From Campylobacteraceae bacterium (GTDB lineage: Bacteria; Campylobacterota; Campylobacteria; Campylobacterales; Campylobacteraceae), in contig JAIRQK010000095.1 in assembly GCA_031256525.1 (NCBI GenBank), positions 1-5,573 on the forward strand: a stretch of DNA of 5,573 nt. The letters run 5' to 3'. A model generated the notes under the pieces. The model was not told where the DNA came from. It saw only the letters and a list, made by a program, of their open reading frames with translations, and did not search any database. A program made the translations under genes and the position numbers. Positions 5,093 to 5,573 of the stretch are shown piece by piece. The stretch's first letter is position 1; each line of letters begins with the position of its first letter.

Positions 5093-5130
5093 AATGTGTA
5101 GGTAGTGCTTTTTTGTGCTACCTACACATT
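5093..5130 (+). terminator. Strong terminator after the small membrane protein gene
   Basis: A perfect 13-bp inverted repeat (AATGTGTAGGTAG at 5093-5105 with CTACCTACACATT at 5118-5130) begins 3 bases after the stop codon. The loop can close further by wobble and C-G pairs to leave six T. The downstream CTCTCTTTATCTTC is pyrimidine-rich but not a pure T run. Confidence 0.8.
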
Positions 5131-5301
5131 CTCTCTTTATCTTCGTTTCCTGCTTTGTTTTTTTAGTTTTTTACTTAAGTACTTAGCCCTCCTTTATTCG
5201 TTAGACAATTTAAATACTTTTTTGACACAATTTATTTTAATAGATTGAATTTTTCATTTGGTGCGTATTTTCATCAAATCCATTGACTATTTTGGATAAC
5301 T

Positions 5302-5322
5302 TAAATTTTAGAGTAAAATTTA
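5302..5322 (-). terminator. AT-only hairpin directly downstream of tRNA-Ser
   Basis: A perfect 9-bp inverted repeat (TAAATTTTA/TAAAATTTA) with a 3-base loop abuts the CCA end of the tRNA on the minus strand. It is all A-T in the stem and has no T run beyond it, so it may be a weak terminator or a 3'-trailer processing structure. Confidence 0.35.
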
Positions 5323-5410
5323 TGGCAGAGAGGAAGGGATTCGAACCCTCGGTGAGTTGCCCCACACACGCGTTCCAGGCGTGCTCCTTAAACCACTCGG
5401 ACACCTCTCT
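5323..5410 (-). tRNA. tRNA-Ser (anticodon GGA)
   Basis: Read on the minus strand, the 88-base gene has a 7-bp acceptor stem (AGAGAGG with CCTCTCT), discriminator G and an encoded CCA (5325-5323). The D arm contains TCC...GGA with the AGTGG loop. The anticodon arm is CACGC-CTGGAAC-GCGTG, with anticodon GGA reading UCC and UCU serine codons. A long variable arm of the class II type typical of serine tRNAs follows (GTGGGGCAACTCAC region), then a T arm GAGGG-TTCGAAT-CCCTT. All expected stems pair. It stands alone, with no other tRNA in the window. Confidence 0.97.
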
Positions 5411-5438
5411 AAAATTTTTATATGTATAACTCGCATGT

Positions 5439-5447
5439 AGCATACCA
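5439..5447 (-). promoter_or_regulatory. Candidate extended -10 for tRNA-Ser
   Basis: The minus strand reads TGG followed by TATGCT (5447-5439), an extended -10 type sequence about 28 bases upstream of the tRNA 5' end, with a T-rich tract (TTTTTTT) upstream. No clear -35 is visible. Confidence 0.35.
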
Positions 5448-5499
5448 TTTAAAAAAACAGTAGCTTATCTTTTTTTATCTTTTTAGTAGATTAATTTTC

Positions 5500-5527
5500 T
5501 TGTATATAAAGATTTTATGACTATAAT
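5500..5527 (+). promoter_or_regulatory. Promoter of the gene starting at 5549
   Basis: TTGTAT (5500-5505), a 16-base spacer and TATAAT (5522-5527) form a good promoter. Transcription would start near 5534 and give a leader of about 15 bases that contains the AAAAGGA ribosome site (5537-5543). Confidence 0.55.
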
Positions 5528-5548
5528 TGTGCTTTTAAAAGGAAAACG

Positions 5549-5573
5549 ATGAAAATAATTTTAAGTATTGCAG
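5549..5573 (+). CDS. N-terminal start of a gene cut by the window end (possibly ThiD)
   Basis: ATG 5549 has AAAAGGA five bases upstream and a TATAAT promoter before that, so this is a convincing gene start. Only eight residues are visible (MKIILSIA), and the last base is a G. This fits the N-terminus of hydroxymethylpyrimidine (phosphate) kinase ThiD of thiamine synthesis, which usually begins with a lysine, a hydrophobic strand and then IAGSD. Many other Rossmann-like proteins or a signal peptide could also begin this way, so the name is a guess; that a gene starts here is much more secure. Confidence 0.5.

Noticed and set aside
5222..5250. TTGACA (5222-5227) with TTGAAT 17 bases on as a plus-strand promoter
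   Set aside because: The -10 is poor and no plus-strand gene follows before 5549, only the antisense of the tRNA.
5323..5410. tRNA gene as an integration site for a mobile element
   Set aside because: No integrase, no repeat of the tRNA 3' end and no phage or plasmid genes are visible in the window.
4040..5439. AACTCGCATGTA found at 4040-4051 and 5428-5439
   Set aside because: A single 12-base match in AT-rich DNA, one copy being part of a terminator arm and the other upstream of a tRNA; no other sign of a shared element or an attachment site.
5237..5443. Minus-strand 68-codon frame across the tRNA
   Set aside because: The string EVSEWFKEHAWNACVGQLTEG is simply translated tRNA-Ser sequence, a common false gene.

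Overview
The window is strongly AT-rich bacterial chromosome, most likely from a member of the Campylobacterota (Campylobacter/Helicobacter relatives). Three things point there. There is a tandem cluster of secreted, cysteine-paired Sel1-like repeat (SLR) proteins of the Helicobacter cysteine-rich protein (Hcp) type. A lipoprotein gene is interrupted by a G10 homopolymer of the kind these bacteria use for phase variation. Promoters have good TATAAT boxes but poor -35 boxes.

Layout, left to right. At 1-252 is the C-terminal end of an unrecognised plus-strand gene. A bidirectional terminator (270-327) separates it from a convergent minus-strand lipoprotein gene (348-843). That gene has a clear GTG start and Shine-Dalgarno, but a run of ten G between the start and the rest of the signal peptide puts it out of frame. 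With nine G it would encode a 164-residue lipoprotein with an ideal signal peptide and lipobox, so it reads as a phase-variable gene in the OFF state, unless the homopolymer was mis-sequenced. A T-rich divergent intergenic region (844-1067) carries promoter candidates and two separate 10-bp tandem duplications.

From 1068 to 4609 lie four paralogous plus-strand genes for Sec-exported SLR proteins of 442, 226, 260 and 154 residues. They carry 11, 5, 6 and 3 repeats plus a shared C-terminal cap. Each repeat of about 36 residues opens with a CX7C pair expected to form a disulfide, so these should be oxidised helical solenoids in the periplasm or outside the cell. Genes 1 and 2 are 37 bases apart, with a hairpin at the junction, and look co-transcribed. 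Gene 3 has its own promoter and a strong terminator, and gene 4 follows that terminator. Matching 5' leaders (1 with 4, 2 with 3) and 108-bp DNA repeats within the genes indicate growth by duplication and recombination. The starts of genes 2 and 4 are placed at GTG codons slightly downstream of the longest reading frame.

After a 291-base noncoding stretch comes a 62-residue two-helix membrane protein (4901-5089) with its own promoter, strong ribosome site and strong hairpin terminator. It is followed by a minus-strand tRNA-Ser(GGA) with encoded CCA (5323-5410). At the right edge a plus-strand gene begins (5549). Its visible residues MKIILSIA would fit ThiD, but that is weak evidence.

The two most interesting points are the G10 switch in the lipoprotein gene and the SLR array, whose repeat number looks prone to recombination. 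Both affect envelope or secreted proteins, so together they could diversify the cell surface; that link is inference.
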